The notes: a model not told the origin generated them from the sequence alone. Shown: positions 1 to 8,687, counted from the first letter of the stretch. The stretch: 64,000 nt of DNA from Pelagibacterales bacterium SAG-MED41 (GCA_014653545.1 JACWEJ010000001.1:185278-249277), one strand, 5' to 3'. Numbers and translations are program-made.

Positions 1-744
1 TTTATTAATAACTCCTTTATAAATACCTTTACCTAAAATAGGTACAACACCGACAGAAGATCCAGTAAAAACATAAAAATCTTTATTAAGTTTAATTTTA
101 TCTATTTGTAATTTTCTAAGGACGAATCTTAAAGAGTTCATTGGGTCTATATAAACTGTGTTTGTGTTCCCATTAACAACTTGATTAATTTTTTTATTAG
201 CAATGGCTGTTTTTAAATTTTTAACGTTTTGATTTGAAAATTTTTTCTTCGGACCTAAAATAAATTTTATATTTGCACCAAAGTCAGAACAAAGATCACC
301 TAAACTTTTAATACCTTTCTTTTTCTGTCTATAACCAACAACTTCAATACAAGGTAAAATATACGTTATAAATTTTTTAATATTTTTTTTTGTCACTTTT
401 GTTTTGGAATTAAAAAAATTTTTTTTAATCAAGTAACAAACTTCTAATTCTATACCCATTGTAAATTTATTAATTTTTACCCCTTTTTTATTTTTTAATA
501 CATTATGCTTATAAACTGTCGCATAAAATGGTTCTTTCTCATTTAATTTTTTTAATACTGGAATACCAGTTCCAGCTGCTTTGAAACCGCTAATTGGTTT
601 ATTAATTTTACTTTCACATAATTTTCTAAATTTTTGAGCGTTAGAAATTTTTTTAGTGAATTTTTTGGGCAAGGGAGAAATAATTTTATTTTTTAAAAAA
701 GCGTTGACAATTCTATCTGCATATTTATTTAAATTTTTATCCAT
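1..744 (-). CDS. 2-keto-4-pentenoate hydratase (MhpD/fumarylacetoacetase family), C-terminus beyond the left edge
   Basis: An open frame runs from an ATG at 744 to the window edge (248 codons, no stop), so the C-terminal part is missing. The translation fits the MhpD/HpaH branch of the fumarylacetoacetate hydrolase superfamily. It has a 'GFKAAGTGIPVL' stretch near residue 47, 'MGIELEVCYLI' carrying the family acidic pair, and 'FTGSSVGVVPILGKGIY' near the C-terminus. Family members hydrate 2-oxo-4-enoic acids during degradation of aromatic and related acids in the cytoplasm, using Mg2+. The usual length is about 260 residues, so only a few residues are lost. Only 2 bp separate it from the stop of the phosphofructokinase gene upstream, so the two are probably cotranscribed. 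Another member of the family lies at 41493-42272. The true substrate is unknown. Confidence 0.82.
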   Translation of the reverse strand, partial: MDKNLNKYADRIVNAFLKNKIISPLPKKFTKKISNAQKFRKLCESKINKPISGFKAAGTGIPVLKKLNEKEPFYATVYKHNVLKNKKGVKINKFTMGIELEVCYLIKKNFFNSKTKVTKKNIKKFITYILPCIEVVGYRQKKKGIKSLGDLCSDFGANIKFILGPKKKFSNQNVKNLKTAIANKKINQVVNGNTNTVYIDPMNSLRFVLRKLQIDKIKLNKDFYVFTGSSVGVVPILGKGIYKGVINK

Positions 745-746
745 AA

Positions 747-1835
747 TTAAATGTCATCTCCAATATAAATATCTAAAGATAAAGCAGTTTCTACTAAAGA
801 ATCTTTTCTTTCAACATTTTTATATGTTCTAATACCCTCATCAATAGGCACATCTACGACTTTTCTATCTCTCCAAGCAACCATTCGGTCAAATCTTTCT
901 TGGTTTAATAAATCTACGGCATAAACACCAAAAGCGCTTGCTAAAATTCTATCACTTGCAGTTGGTGGTGCACCTCTCTGAACATGTCCTAAAGATGTAA
1001 CTCTACATTCGACATCTGTTTTTTTCATTAATTCTTGCGCTATATAATCGCCAATACCACCTAATCGTTTTTCTCCATCCATGTATTTGTGTAAAACTGT
1101 ACTGCCATCTTCTTTTTTGACAGCTTCTGCAACAATAATTAGAGAATGCTGTATGTCATATTTTTTCATTGAATTTAGTTTTTTTATAATTCCATCTATA
1201 GAATATTTTATTTCTGGAATTAAAATAATATCAGCGCCGCCTGCTATACCGGCATTTAAAGCTATATGACCTGCATCTCTTCCCATTACTTCTAAAATCA
1301 TTGATCTTCTGTGGCTAGCAGCTGTTGATTGAAGATTATCTAATGCTTGCGTTGCAACGTCTACAGCTGTGTGAAAACCAATGGAACTCTCAGTTGCTCC
1401 AACATCATTATCTATAGTTTTTGGAATAGCTACTATTTTCATCTTACCAGCTTTAGCCAGTTTCTTTAAAATTTGCATACTACCGTCTCCACCAATAATA
1501 ATGAGACCATCTAATTTCATTTGATGATAACCTTCGATTATCTCTTTTGATCTATCTAGATATTTTCCATTTTTAATAGGAAATTTAAAAGGATTTCCCT
1601 TATTTGTTGATCCTAAAAAAGTACCTCCTTGTCTTAGAAGATATCCTCCGAAAGTTTTATGGTTTAATTCAACGGCTGCAACAGGTCTTTGCATGAAACC
1701 TGCTGTTCCATCTTTTATACCGAAAACATCCATATTATATTTATTTTTTGCTCTATAGAAGATAGATCTAATTGCAGCATTAAGTCCTCCACAATCACCA
1801 CCACTTGTTAAAATTCCAATTTTTTTATTAACCAT
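747..1835 (-). CDS. pfkA: 6-phosphofructokinase (PfkA-like, PPi-PFK-type lineage)
   Basis: This 362-residue protein would phosphorylate fructose 6-phosphate to fructose 1,6-bisphosphate, the committing step of Embden-Meyerhof glycolysis. It has the N-terminal nucleotide loop 'GILTSGGDCGGLNAAIR' (residues 7-23), GGDGS at 115-119 and PKTIDND at 138-144 with the catalytic base Asp142. The 'MEVMGR'-type substrate motif appears as 'LEVMGRDAGHIAL'. Gly118 corresponds to E. coli position 104 and favours ATP. Lys139, at E. coli position 124, is a mark of the PPi-type/group III branch. The G104/K124 mixture is known in some ATP-users, so the phosphoryl donor is probably ATP but is not certain. It is divergent from pyruvate kinase across 65 bp. 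Many SAR11 genomes lack this enzyme. Confidence 0.92.
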   Translation of the reverse strand: MVNKKIGILTSGGDCGGLNAAIRSIFYRAKNKYNMDVFGIKDGTAGFMQRPVAAVELNHKTFGGYLLRQGGTFLGSTNKGNPFKFPIKNGKYLDRSKEIIEGYHQMKLDGLIIIGGDGSMQILKKLAKAGKMKIVAIPKTIDNDVGATESSIGFHTAVDVATQALDNLQSTAASHRRSMILEVMGRDAGHIALNAGIAGGADIILIPEIKYSIDGIIKKLNSMKKYDIQHSLIIVAEAVKKEDGSTVLHKYMDGEKRLGGIGDYIAQELMKKTDVECRVTSLGHVQRGAPPTASDRILASAFGVYAVDLLNQERFDRMVAWRDRKVVDVPIDEGIRTYKNVERKDSLVETALSLDIYIGDDI

Positions 1836-1900
1836 TAAATTTAAATTTTCTTTAATATTCTTTTTTGAGATAAGAAATGTTATAACATAAAAATTTCTTG

Positions 1901-3313
1901 ATGGAAAAAAAAGCCAAAATCATAGCAACTTTAGGGCCAGCCATTTACAGTGATATTAAACTGAAACAGCTTGTAAATCTTGGTGTAGACGCTTTTAGAA
2001 TTAACTTTAGTCATAATACTGATGGGATAAATAAAATTATTGCCAAAATTAGAAGAATTGAAAAATCCTCAAATAAAAAAATAGCTTTAATAGCAGATTT
2101 ACAAGGTGTGAAACTTCGTGTTGGCAAAATTAAGAAAGACAATCAACGAATTAAATATAATCAAAAATATATCTTTGATACTAAAAAAGAAATTGGTGAC
2201 CATTCAAGAATAAATTTTCCTTATCCAAAAATTCTTAAAAGATTAAAAAAAGGAAACAAAATATTAATAGATGACGGAAAATTCACTTTTGTAGTAACTA
2301 ACAAAAAAGGATTGGTCGTTACGACTATTTGTAAAAGCCAGAATTGCTATATGCAAAGTAATAAAAGTATTCATATACCAAATTTTGATATTACTTTTAA
2401 TAAATTAACATCGAAAGATAAAAAAGATATTAAAACAGCTACTAAGCTTGGCTGTAATTGGATTGCTCTTTCTTATCTTCAAAACGAAAAACTTATCCTA
2501 GAAACTAGAAAATTAATTAAAAAAGATATAGGTATTATTTCAAAAATAGAAAATAGACATGCTTTAAAAAATATAATTAAAATTATAAAAGCAACCGACT
2601 CCATAATGATTGCCAGAGGAGATTTAGCAATTGATATTGGACATAGCGAAGTTCCTAAAGTTCAATTAAGCTTAATTAAAAAATGTTCTCAATTTTCTAA
2701 ATCGGTAATTGTTGCTACACAAATGCTAGAGAGTATGATTGAAAATAATACTGCCACAAGAGCTGAAATAAATGATATTGCCACAGCAATCTTTCAAGGA
2801 GCAGACACTGTGATGTTATCTGCTGAAGCAGCAATTGGTAAATTTCCAACTCAAGCGGTTTCTACTATGACGCAAACTATTCTTTCAACTGAAAAATACA
2901 AAAGACAACATATTGAAGATTTTAAAAATTCAATTATTTCAAACAAAGACCCAGTAAAATCTATTTTACTTTCAGTAAAAGATATTGCTTACAACCCTGA
3001 TGTAAAAGCTATTATTGTTTTTTCAAATTCTGGTAAATCTGCAAAATTAGTTTCTGCAATGCGTCCCGCTGCTAAAATTGTTACTATATCTCCTAACGTA
3101 AATGTTTGTAGACAGGTTTCTTTATTGTGGGGAGTTCAGTCAATAAACAGTCGTGATGCAAATGGTTGGAAAGATATGATGTCAATATCAAGAGAAATAA
3201 TTAAAAGGTTAAAATTCGTTAATAAAAATGATTTCGTTGTTATTACTGCTGGTTTGCCATTCGGAAAAGCTGGAATGACAAATATGATTAGGCTTTATAA
3301 AGTTGGAACGTAA
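1901..3313 (+). CDS. pyk: Pyruvate kinase
   Basis: About 470 residues. The enzyme converts phosphoenolpyruvate and ADP to pyruvate and ATP in the cytoplasm. The N-terminus 'KIIATLGPA' and 'FRINFSH' are the family opening. Lys in 'ISKIENRHAL', the Mg-binding 'MIARGDLAIDIG' and 'ATQMLESMI' are the active-site segments. 'MLSAEAAIGKFP' replaces the usual MLSGETAxGxYP, a mild deviation. The C-terminal regulatory domain is present, so the length is normal. A TTG at 1898 directly precedes the ATG at 1901 and could extend the protein by one residue; I prefer ATG. It is divergent from pfkA, and its stop overlaps the next small ORF by one base (TAATG). Confidence 0.95.
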   Translation: MEKKAKIIATLGPAIYSDIKLKQLVNLGVDAFRINFSHNTDGINKIIAKIRRIEKSSNKKIALIADLQGVKLRVGKIKKDNQRIKYNQKYIFDTKKEIGDHSRINFPYPKILKRLKKGNKILIDDGKFTFVVTNKKGLVVTTICKSQNCYMQSNKSIHIPNFDITFNKLTSKDKKDIKTATKLGCNWIALSYLQNEKLILETRKLIKKDIGIISKIENRHALKNIIKIIKATDSIMIARGDLAIDIGHSEVPKVQLSLIKKCSQFSKSVIVATQMLESMIENNTATRAEINDIATAIFQGADTVMLSAEAAIGKFPTQAVSTMTQTILSTEKYKRQHIEDFKNSIISNKDPVKSILLSVKDIAYNPDVKAIIVFSNSGKSAKLVSAMRPAAKIVTISPNVNVCRQVSLLWGVQSINSRDANGWKDMMSISREIIKRLKFVNKNDFVVITAGLPFGKAGMTNMIRLYKVGT

Positions 3314-3480
3314 TGGAAAATTATAGTATTGATGAAATTTTATTGGCAGTAGAGGAAATCCAGAACAGAAAAAAAGATATTAAAAATATGAAATCTATAA
3401 CTAAATCATTTAAAAAGGATTATTCTGATGTTCCTAAACATACTTTAAAATTAATTGAAGAAGCTGAAGAAACTAAATAA
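3313..3480 (+). CDS. Small hypothetical protein downstream of pyruvate kinase
   Basis: An ATG at 3313 overlaps the pyk stop (TAATG) and opens a 55-codon frame ending with TAA at 3478-3480. The product starts MENYSIDEILLAVEEIQNR and is rich in Lys and Glu. It looks helical and soluble, with no signal peptide or membrane segment. Translational coupling to pyk through the one-base overlap is the main support. The tail overlaps the 3' end of the convergent gap gene by 8 bp, a tightness normal in this genome. No function can be assigned. It is the only plausible content of the pyk-gap gap. Confidence 0.6.
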   Translation: MENYSIDEILLAVEEIQNRKKDIKNMKSITKSFKKDYSDVPKHTLKLIEEAEETK

Positions 3481-4477
3481 GATTGGCAATTTGAATTGCA
3501 GTATCACACATTCTATTAGAAAAACCCCATTCATTATCATACCAAGATAACACCCTGCTAAATTTACCTTTGATTACTTGTGTTTGGGTTAAATCAAATA
3601 TTGAACTGTGAGGATTATGATTAAAATCTTTAGAAACTAGTGGAGATGAATTTGTTGCAAGTATACCTTTTAAAGATCCATTAGAAGCTTTACTCATAGC
3701 ATCATTAATACTTTCACTCGTTACTTCTTTATTAGGTACAAATGTTAAATCTATAAGTGAAACGTTTGGAGTTGGGACTCTAATTGCAGTTCCGTCTAAT
3801 TTACCTTTAAGACTTGGTAAAACCAAACTCATAGCCTTGGCTGCACCTGTTGACGTAGGTATCATCGCATCACCTGAGGCTCTCGCTCTTCTTAAGTCTT
3901 TATGTAAAGTATCTAACAATTTTTGATCACCAGTATAACTATGAATAGTGGTCATGTAACCATACTCAATTCCAAAAGTATTTTCCAATACCATTGCAAC
4001 TGGAGCTAAGCAGTTTGTGGTACAAGACCCGTTAGATATAATATTGTGGTCTTTTTTTAAATCTTTGCTGTTAACACCTTGAACAACTGTAAAATCAACC
4101 TCTTTTGCTGGTGCTGAAATAATTACTTTTTTTGCTCCAGCTTCTATATGTTTACCTGCAGAAGCTTTATCTAAGAAAAAACCTGTGCATTCTAAAACTA
4201 CATCTGCACCAATTTTTCCCCAAGGTAATTTGGTGGGATCTTTTTCTGCAAATACTTTTATATTTTGGTCGCCTATTTGAAATCCATCGCTTGATGTTTT
4301 AACATCGTGATTTAAAGTTCCATGTGTACTGTCAAATTTAATTAAATGAGCGTTCGCTTCAATTGAGCCTAGATCATTTATTCCTACAACTTGGATTTTT
4401 CCTTTATAATTTTCTAAAAGTGCTCTTAAAATTAATCTACCAATTCTACCAAATCCATTTATTCCAACTTTAACCAT
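3473..4477 (-). CDS. gap: Glyceraldehyde-3-phosphate dehydrogenase, type I
   Basis: This 334-residue enzyme oxidises glyceraldehyde 3-phosphate to 1,3-bisphosphoglycerate with NAD+ and phosphate, in glycolysis, and runs in reverse in gluconeogenesis. The N-terminal Rossmann loop is GINGFGRIG (residues 5-13). Asp35 in 'GINDLG' is the residue that normally selects NAD over NADP. Catalytic Cys152 sits in 'SNGSCTTNC', with His in 'TTIHSYTGDQ'. The C-terminal 'WYDNEWGFSNRM' is typical. It is the last gene of a long minus-strand run after the glycerol uptake genes (5 bp after glpU), so triose phosphate from glycerol could feed straight into it. Confidence 0.97.
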   Translation of the reverse strand: MVKVGINGFGRIGRLILRALLENYKGKIQVVGINDLGSIEANAHLIKFDSTHGTLNHDVKTSSDGFQIGDQNIKVFAEKDPTKLPWGKIGADVVLECTGFFLDKASAGKHIEAGAKKVIISAPAKEVDFTVVQGVNSKDLKKDHNIISNGSCTTNCLAPVAMVLENTFGIEYGYMTTIHSYTGDQKLLDTLHKDLRRARASGDAMIPTSTGAAKAMSLVLPSLKGKLDGTAIRVPTPNVSLIDLTFVPNKEVTSESINDAMSKASNGSLKGILATNSSPLVSKDFNHNPHSSIFDLTQTQVIKGKFSRVLSWYDNEWGFSNRMCDTAIQIANLI

Positions 4478-4482
4478 ATATT

Positions 4483-4839
4483 TTATACGTATTTAAATAC
4501 TAGTACGAAATAAGCAACACAAATAATTGTTGCTATCCACAGTAAACTACCAACTAGGCCTAACCAAGCTAAGTGGATGAATGCACTCCCTAGCAAAGAT
4601 ACAAAAAGTCTATCGCCTCTAGTTGTATCTAATCCTAAAATTCCCCTCCTTGGAGACCCACCAGGAACTTTTTTTTCCCAGAAGTACATCACTGTGATAC
4701 AGACTGCTATAAAAATAAAAAAACTTGCCGTGGGCCACGTCCAAGCCATCCATGTTATAAAATCAAAATCAAAGAGTCCTTTTTCTTTAGGCTGACCAAC
4801 AGTTGACCAGCTAGATGCGTGTAGATTTGTAAAAATCAT
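4483..4839 (-). CDS. glpU: DUF2160 membrane protein, GlpU-like component of the glycerol ABC system
   Basis: A 118-residue membrane protein with three hydrophobic segments (about 28-52, 73-97 and 98-117). It carries a 'WMAWTWPTA' motif near residue 30 and a 'GDRLFVSLLGSAFIHL' stretch typical of the DUF2160 family. Members sit next to GlpV/S/T/P/Q glycerol importers in Alphaproteobacteria (glpU in the Rhizobium leguminosarum glpDRSTPQUV operon). Its exact role in transport is not known. The start overlaps the stop of the upstream permease gene by 4 bp (ATGA), so it is translationally coupled to glpQ. The call rests on family resemblance and position. Confidence 0.82.
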   Translation of the reverse strand: MIFTNLHASSWSTVGQPKEKGLFDFDFITWMAWTWPTASFFIFIAVCITVMYFWEKKVPGGSPRRGILGLDTTRGDRLFVSLLGSAFIHLAWLGLVGSLLWIATIICVAYFVLVFKYV

Positions 4840-5636
4840 ACTCTCCCCATTGCAAATCCTTTGGCTATGTAATTTCTTACAAAGTAAATTACCACTGCAC
4901 CTGGAATAATTGTCAAACTACCTGCTGCTGCTAATAAACCTAATTCATATCCTGATGTGCTCGAGGTTCTTGTCATTATTGCTGCGATAGGTTTAGCAAT
5001 AGTTGCAGTAAGAGTTTTTGCTAATAGCAATTCAACCCAAGAAAACATAAAACAGAAAAACATAGTAATACCTATTCCTGCAGCTATTGTAGGAATAAAA
5101 ATCTTAAAGAAAAACCTACCAAAAGAGTAACCATCAACATATGCGGTTTCATCTAATTCTTTTGGAACAGCTGACATAAATCCTTCTAATATCCAAACGG
5201 CTAAAGGAATATTAAAAAGGCAATGAGATAAAGCTATTGCTATATGTGTATCAAATAAGTTTACAGATGAATAAAACTGGAAAAATGGTAATGCAAAAAC
5301 AGCAGGTGGTGCCATTCTATTAGTAAGTAACCAAAAGAATAAATGTTTATCTCCTAAAAATTTATATCTTGAAAAAGCGTAAGCTGCCGGAAGTGCTGCA
5401 GATACAGAAATTATAGTGTTAAAAACAGTATAAGTAATAGAGTTTACATAACCCATGTACCAAGTGCTATCGGTAAAAATTGTTACATAATTTTCTAAAG
5501 TGAAATCTTTTGGCCATAGTGAATAAACATTAATAATTTCTGTTGTTGTCTTGAAGGACATGTTTAGCAACCAATAAATTGGTAGCATCAAAAATATTAT
5601 ATAGATTGTAGGTACTAACCATTTAATTTTTTTCAT
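4836..5636 (-). CDS. glpQ: Glycerol ABC transporter permease GlpQ
   Basis: This 266-residue inner-membrane permease of the MalG/UgpE type has about six membrane segments. The cytoplasmic coupling (EAA) loop reads 'ELDETAYVDGYSFGRFFFKI' near residue 165, and the segment 'PTIAAGIGITMFF' follows. It would form one half of the membrane channel with GlpP and dock on GlpS/GlpT. The gene overlaps glpP by 4 bp upstream and glpU by 4 bp downstream, so the whole importer is one polycistronic unit. The substrate call rests on the neighbouring glycerol kinase, the DUF2160 protein and the GlpV-type binding protein. A different polyol remains possible. Confidence 0.87.
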   Translation of the reverse strand: MKKIKWLVPTIYIIFLMLPIYWLLNMSFKTTTEIINVYSLWPKDFTLENYVTIFTDSTWYMGYVNSITYTVFNTIISVSAALPAAYAFSRYKFLGDKHLFFWLLTNRMAPPAVFALPFFQFYSSVNLFDTHIAIALSHCLFNIPLAVWILEGFMSAVPKELDETAYVDGYSFGRFFFKIFIPTIAAGIGITMFFCFMFSWVELLLAKTLTATIAKPIAAIMTRTSSTSGYELGLLAAAGSLTIIPGAVVIYFVRNYIAKGFAMGRV

Positions 5637-6499
5637 GTTCGAGCCTCATCTTTCATCATTAAGCTATAAAAAATCCAACATATTAGTAAAACAATTAAAA
5701 AATAAATTAGTGACATCGCTGCTGCAGGACCAAGATCGAATTGCCCTAAGGCCATTTTTACTAAATCTAAAGATAGAAAGTTTGTTGCATTACCAGGTCC
5801 CCCACCAGTCAAAACAAAAGGTTCAGTATAAATCATGAAACTATCCATAAATCTTAAAAGTATTGCTAAAGTTAAAACTTTTTTCATTTTGGGAAGCTCT
5901 ATGTATCTAAATATATCCCATCTACTAGCACCATCAATTTCAGCTGCTTGATAATAAGCCGGTTGTATTGAATTCAAACCGGCATAAGATAAAAGCACTA
6001 CTAAGGAAGTCCAATGCCAAACATCCATTAATATTGTCGTAAACCAAGCATCCCCACTTTGTTGTGTAAAGTTATAATCAAATCCAATCGAATTTAAGGA
6101 ATTACCCAAAAAACCAATATCTGGGAGTGCAAAAATATTCCACATTGCTCCAACTACATTCCAGGGAATTAGTAATGGCATTGACATCAATATTAAACAG
6201 ACTGGAACACCCCAACCTTTTTTAGGCATAGTCAATGCAATAAATATACCTAGAGGAAGCTGAATTAACAAAATTATAAAAGTAAATATAGCTTGCCTTC
6301 CTAAAGATGCATGAAATCTCTCAGAATGCAGAATTTCTTTAAACCATCTAGTTCCTTCCCATGCAAAAACATTGCTTCCAAATGTTTCCTGAAATGAATA
6401 ATTTACAACTGTCATCAATGGAACCGCTGCATTAAACGCAACGAGAACAAAAACAGGAATAACAAAATACCAAGCTTTTTGATTAAATGTTTTATTCAT
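5633..6499 (-). CDS. glpP: Glycerol ABC transporter permease GlpP
   Basis: A 288-residue permease of the MalF/UgpA type with six predicted membrane helices. The first is at about 12-32. The EAA loop reads 'AAEIDGASRWDIFRYIELPK' near residue 185. A periplasmic stretch between helices 1 and 2 (residues 35-65) carries 'NYSFQETFG', a frequent feature of sugar-type permeases. It pairs with GlpQ to form the translocation path. Its start overlaps the stop of glpT by one base, and its end overlaps glpQ by 4 bp. Regulation is probably shared with glpV upstream, damped by the hairpin at 8641-8667. Confidence 0.87.
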   Translation of the reverse strand: MNKTFNQKAWYFVIPVFVLVAFNAAVPLMTVVNYSFQETFGSNVFAWEGTRWFKEILHSERFHASLGRQAIFTFIILLIQLPLGIFIALTMPKKGWGVPVCLILMSMPLLIPWNVVGAMWNIFALPDIGFLGNSLNSIGFDYNFTQQSGDAWFTTILMDVWHWTSLVVLLSYAGLNSIQPAYYQAAEIDGASRWDIFRYIELPKMKKVLTLAILLRFMDSFMIYTEPFVLTGGGPGNATNFLSLDLVKMALGQFDLGPAAAMSLIYFLIVLLICWIFYSLMMKDEART

Positions 6500-7563
6500 T
6501 ATTCAATTATCCAGTTATCTCCATATGCATATGTATATTTTTGATCAAAAGAAATATGTGCGCTACCAGTTGGTATTTCAGTAGAAGCACTAGCCAAGAT
6601 TTTAATATTACCACTTTTGCATTCAGTATCGATTACTTTATGTCTACCTGTATCACTAACTCTTTTAATCTTTACTTGAATTCCGTCATTTGAAAAATTA
6701 ATAAATTCTGGTCTTATACCTACCTGAGTCTTGCTAAAGTTTGTTTTTTTAATGCTGGTATTTGTGGGTAATATTTTTCCCTCAAAATTTATTTGTCCGT
6801 TCTTAATTTCACAAGGAAGAATATTCATTCCTGGTGAACCTATAAAATGACCTACAAACGTATGTTTTGGTTTTTCGAATAATTCTACGGGTGTTCCTGT
6901 CTGAACAATTTGCCCTTCATGCATCACAACAACTTGATCCGCGAATGTTAATGCTTCTATTTGATCGTGGGTTACATAAATCATAGTACGATTAATTTTT
7001 TGATGTAATTCTTTTAATTTTGATCTTAAAACCCATTTCAAATGTGGATCAATTACTGTTAAAGGTTCGTCAAACATAATTACATTTACATCTGATCTAA
7101 CAAGTCCTCGTCCAAGAGAAATTTTTTGTTTTCCATCTGCTGTCAATCCAGATGCTCTATTATTTAATGTGGAGCTTAGTTCTAACATTTCAGCAATTTC
7201 TTTAACCTTACTGTCGATTTCAGTATCTGATAAACCTCTATTTTTTAAAGGAAATGCTAAATTATCATAAACAGTCATAGTGTCATAAATTACCGGGAAC
7301 TGAAAAATTTGTGCAATATCTCTTTCAACTGGATTAAGTGTTGTTACGTCTTTATCATCAAATAATATTTCGCCTTCAGTTGGTTTTAATAAACCAGAGA
7401 TAATATTTAATAACGTTGTTTTTCCACAACCTGAAGGTCCTAATAATGCATAAGCTCCTCCATCTTTCCAATCAATATCAACTCCTCTAAGAGCCCAGTC
7501 GGCATCATTATTTTGATTGGTTAAATAACTATGACTTAGTTTTTTTAAAGTAATTTTAGCCAT
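6499..7563 (-). CDS. glpT: Glycerol ABC transporter ATPase GlpT (degenerate signature motif)
   Basis: A 354-residue ATP-binding subunit with a C-terminal TOBE-like regulatory domain (about 245-354), as in UgpC/MalK. Walker A GPSGCGKT is at 42-49, Walker B 'IMFDE' at 161-165, and the switch histidine is His198 in 'YVTHDQIEAL'. The ABC signature, normally LSGGQ, reads LTADGKQ at 139-145 and is clearly degenerate. Its partner GlpS has the opposite pattern: an intact signature and no switch histidine. The pair therefore looks like an asymmetric heterodimer with one good ATP site. It overlaps glpS by 8 bp and glpP by 1 bp. It is unrelated to the E. coli glycerol-3-phosphate antiporter that shares the symbol. 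Confidence 0.88.
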   Translation of the reverse strand: MAKITLKKLSHSYLTNQNNDADWALRGVDIDWKDGGAYALLGPSGCGKTTLLNIISGLLKPTEGEILFDDKDVTTLNPVERDIAQIFQFPVIYDTMTVYDNLAFPLKNRGLSDTEIDSKVKEIAEMLELSSTLNNRASGLTADGKQKISLGRGLVRSDVNVIMFDEPLTVIDPHLKWVLRSKLKELHQKINRTMIYVTHDQIEALTFADQVVVMHEGQIVQTGTPVELFEKPKHTFVGHFIGSPGMNILPCEIKNGQINFEGKILPTNTSIKKTNFSKTQVGIRPEFINFSNDGIQVKIKRVSDTGRHKVIDTECKSGNIKILASASTEIPTGSAHISFDQKYTYAYGDNWIIE

Positions 7564-8620
7564 GATTTACCAATCTATTGTTTTGATCAAAATATAAAAA
7601 TTCATCTACATTCATATGTAACTTCGTATCCTCACCAATATTTCTTTGTTGGATACCATTTGATAAAGAAACCCAATTTAAATTTCCATTAGTAAAATGA
7701 ATTAAACTCTCTGATCCAGAAAGTTCAGAAATTAAAACTTTACCATTAATTTCAACTGAATTACTTCCCTCTTTATAAGTCGTTATATTGTGAGGTCTTA
7801 TACCAATTTTATAATTTCCATCTTTTATATTTACACTTGATGTCCACTGGACGTTATTGTCAGCTAATTTAAACTTATCTCCTGACTTAGTAATTTCAGC
7901 AATATTCATCGGAGGATCGCTAAATACTTTGGCAGACGTTAAATTTTCAGGTTTATTATAAACATCTAGAGTATTTCCATACTGAACTACATTTCCCTCT
8001 AATAATGTTGCAGTATTACCACCTATCATAAGTGCATCTAAAGGTTCTGTTGTAGCGTATACAACAATACAATCTCTGTCTTCAAATAGTTTAGGTAATT
8101 CTTCTCTAAGTTCCTCACGAAGCTTGAAATCTAAATTAGCTAAAGGCTCATCTAATAATATCAGATCAGAGTCTTTGACTAAAGCTCTAGCTAAGGCAGT
8201 TCTTTGTTGCTGTCCTCCAGATAATTCGTCCGGTTTTTTATTAAGCATTGCAGATAATTTTAAAAGCTCTGCAACTTTCCCTACTCTTTGTTTAATTTCA
8301 TCAGAATTAATTCCTGTAATTTTTAAAGGTGATGCAATATTATCAAAAACAGTAAAATTAGGATAATTAATAAATTGCTGGTAAACCATAGAGCAATTTC
8401 TTTTTTGAACTTCTTTACCAGTCACATTTTCTCCGTTAAACCAAATTTCTCCTGAAGTTGGTTTATCTAAACCGGCCATAATTTGCATTAATGTTGTTTT
8501 ACCAGCTAAAGTAGATCCTAATAAAACATTAATAGTATTTTTTTCTAATTTTAAATTTGTAGAATATATATGAGTTTCAATTCCAACTTTTTTTTCAACT
8601 TCTTTTAATTCTAAACTCAT
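7556..8620 (-). CDS. glpS: Glycerol ABC transporter ATPase GlpS (lacks switch histidine)
   Basis: A 354-residue ATP-binding subunit of the UgpC/MalK type with a C-terminal TOBE-like domain. The P-loop reads GSTLAGKT (35-42), which fits GxxxxGKT but not the usual GxxGxGK. The signature LSGGQ (133-137) and Walker B 'LILLDE' (153-158) are intact. The switch-loop histidine expected in 'YVTHDQ' is replaced by Thr191 in 'YATTEPLDAL'. GlpS would therefore supply the signature motif for the competent site formed with GlpT. It is the first gene after the terminator-like hairpin that follows glpV, so it should be expressed less than the binding protein. Confidence 0.88.
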   Translation of the reverse strand: MSLELKEVEKKVGIETHIYSTNLKLEKNTINVLLGSTLAGKTTLMQIMAGLDKPTSGEIWFNGENVTGKEVQKRNCSMVYQQFINYPNFTVFDNIASPLKITGINSDEIKQRVGKVAELLKLSAMLNKKPDELSGGQQQRTALARALVKDSDLILLDEPLANLDFKLREELREELPKLFEDRDCIVVYATTEPLDALMIGGNTATLLEGNVVQYGNTLDVYNKPENLTSAKVFSDPPMNIAEITKSGDKFKLADNNVQWTSSVNIKDGNYKIGIRPHNITTYKEGSNSVEINGKVLISELSGSESLIHFTNGNLNWVSLSNGIQQRNIGEDTKLHMNVDEFLYFDQNNRLVNHG

Positions 8621-8640
8621 ATTTGTAATTTGGTTTTAAA

Positions 8641-8667
8641 AAAAGGGGGCAAAAATTGCCCCCTTTT
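8641..8667 (-). terminator. Intrinsic terminator or mRNA-stabilising hairpin between glpV and glpS
   Basis: A perfect inverted repeat with 12-bp arms (AAAAGGGGGCAA / TTGCCCCCTTTT) and a 3-base loop. On the minus strand it is followed by further T residues, giving a run of seven. It starts 20 bp past the glpV stop and ends 20 bp before glpS. It fits a partial terminator or 3'-end protector that keeps binding-protein mRNA in excess over the membrane components, a common layout for ABC importers. Confidence 0.85.
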
Positions 8668-8687
8668 AAGATTTAGATTAACCTAAG

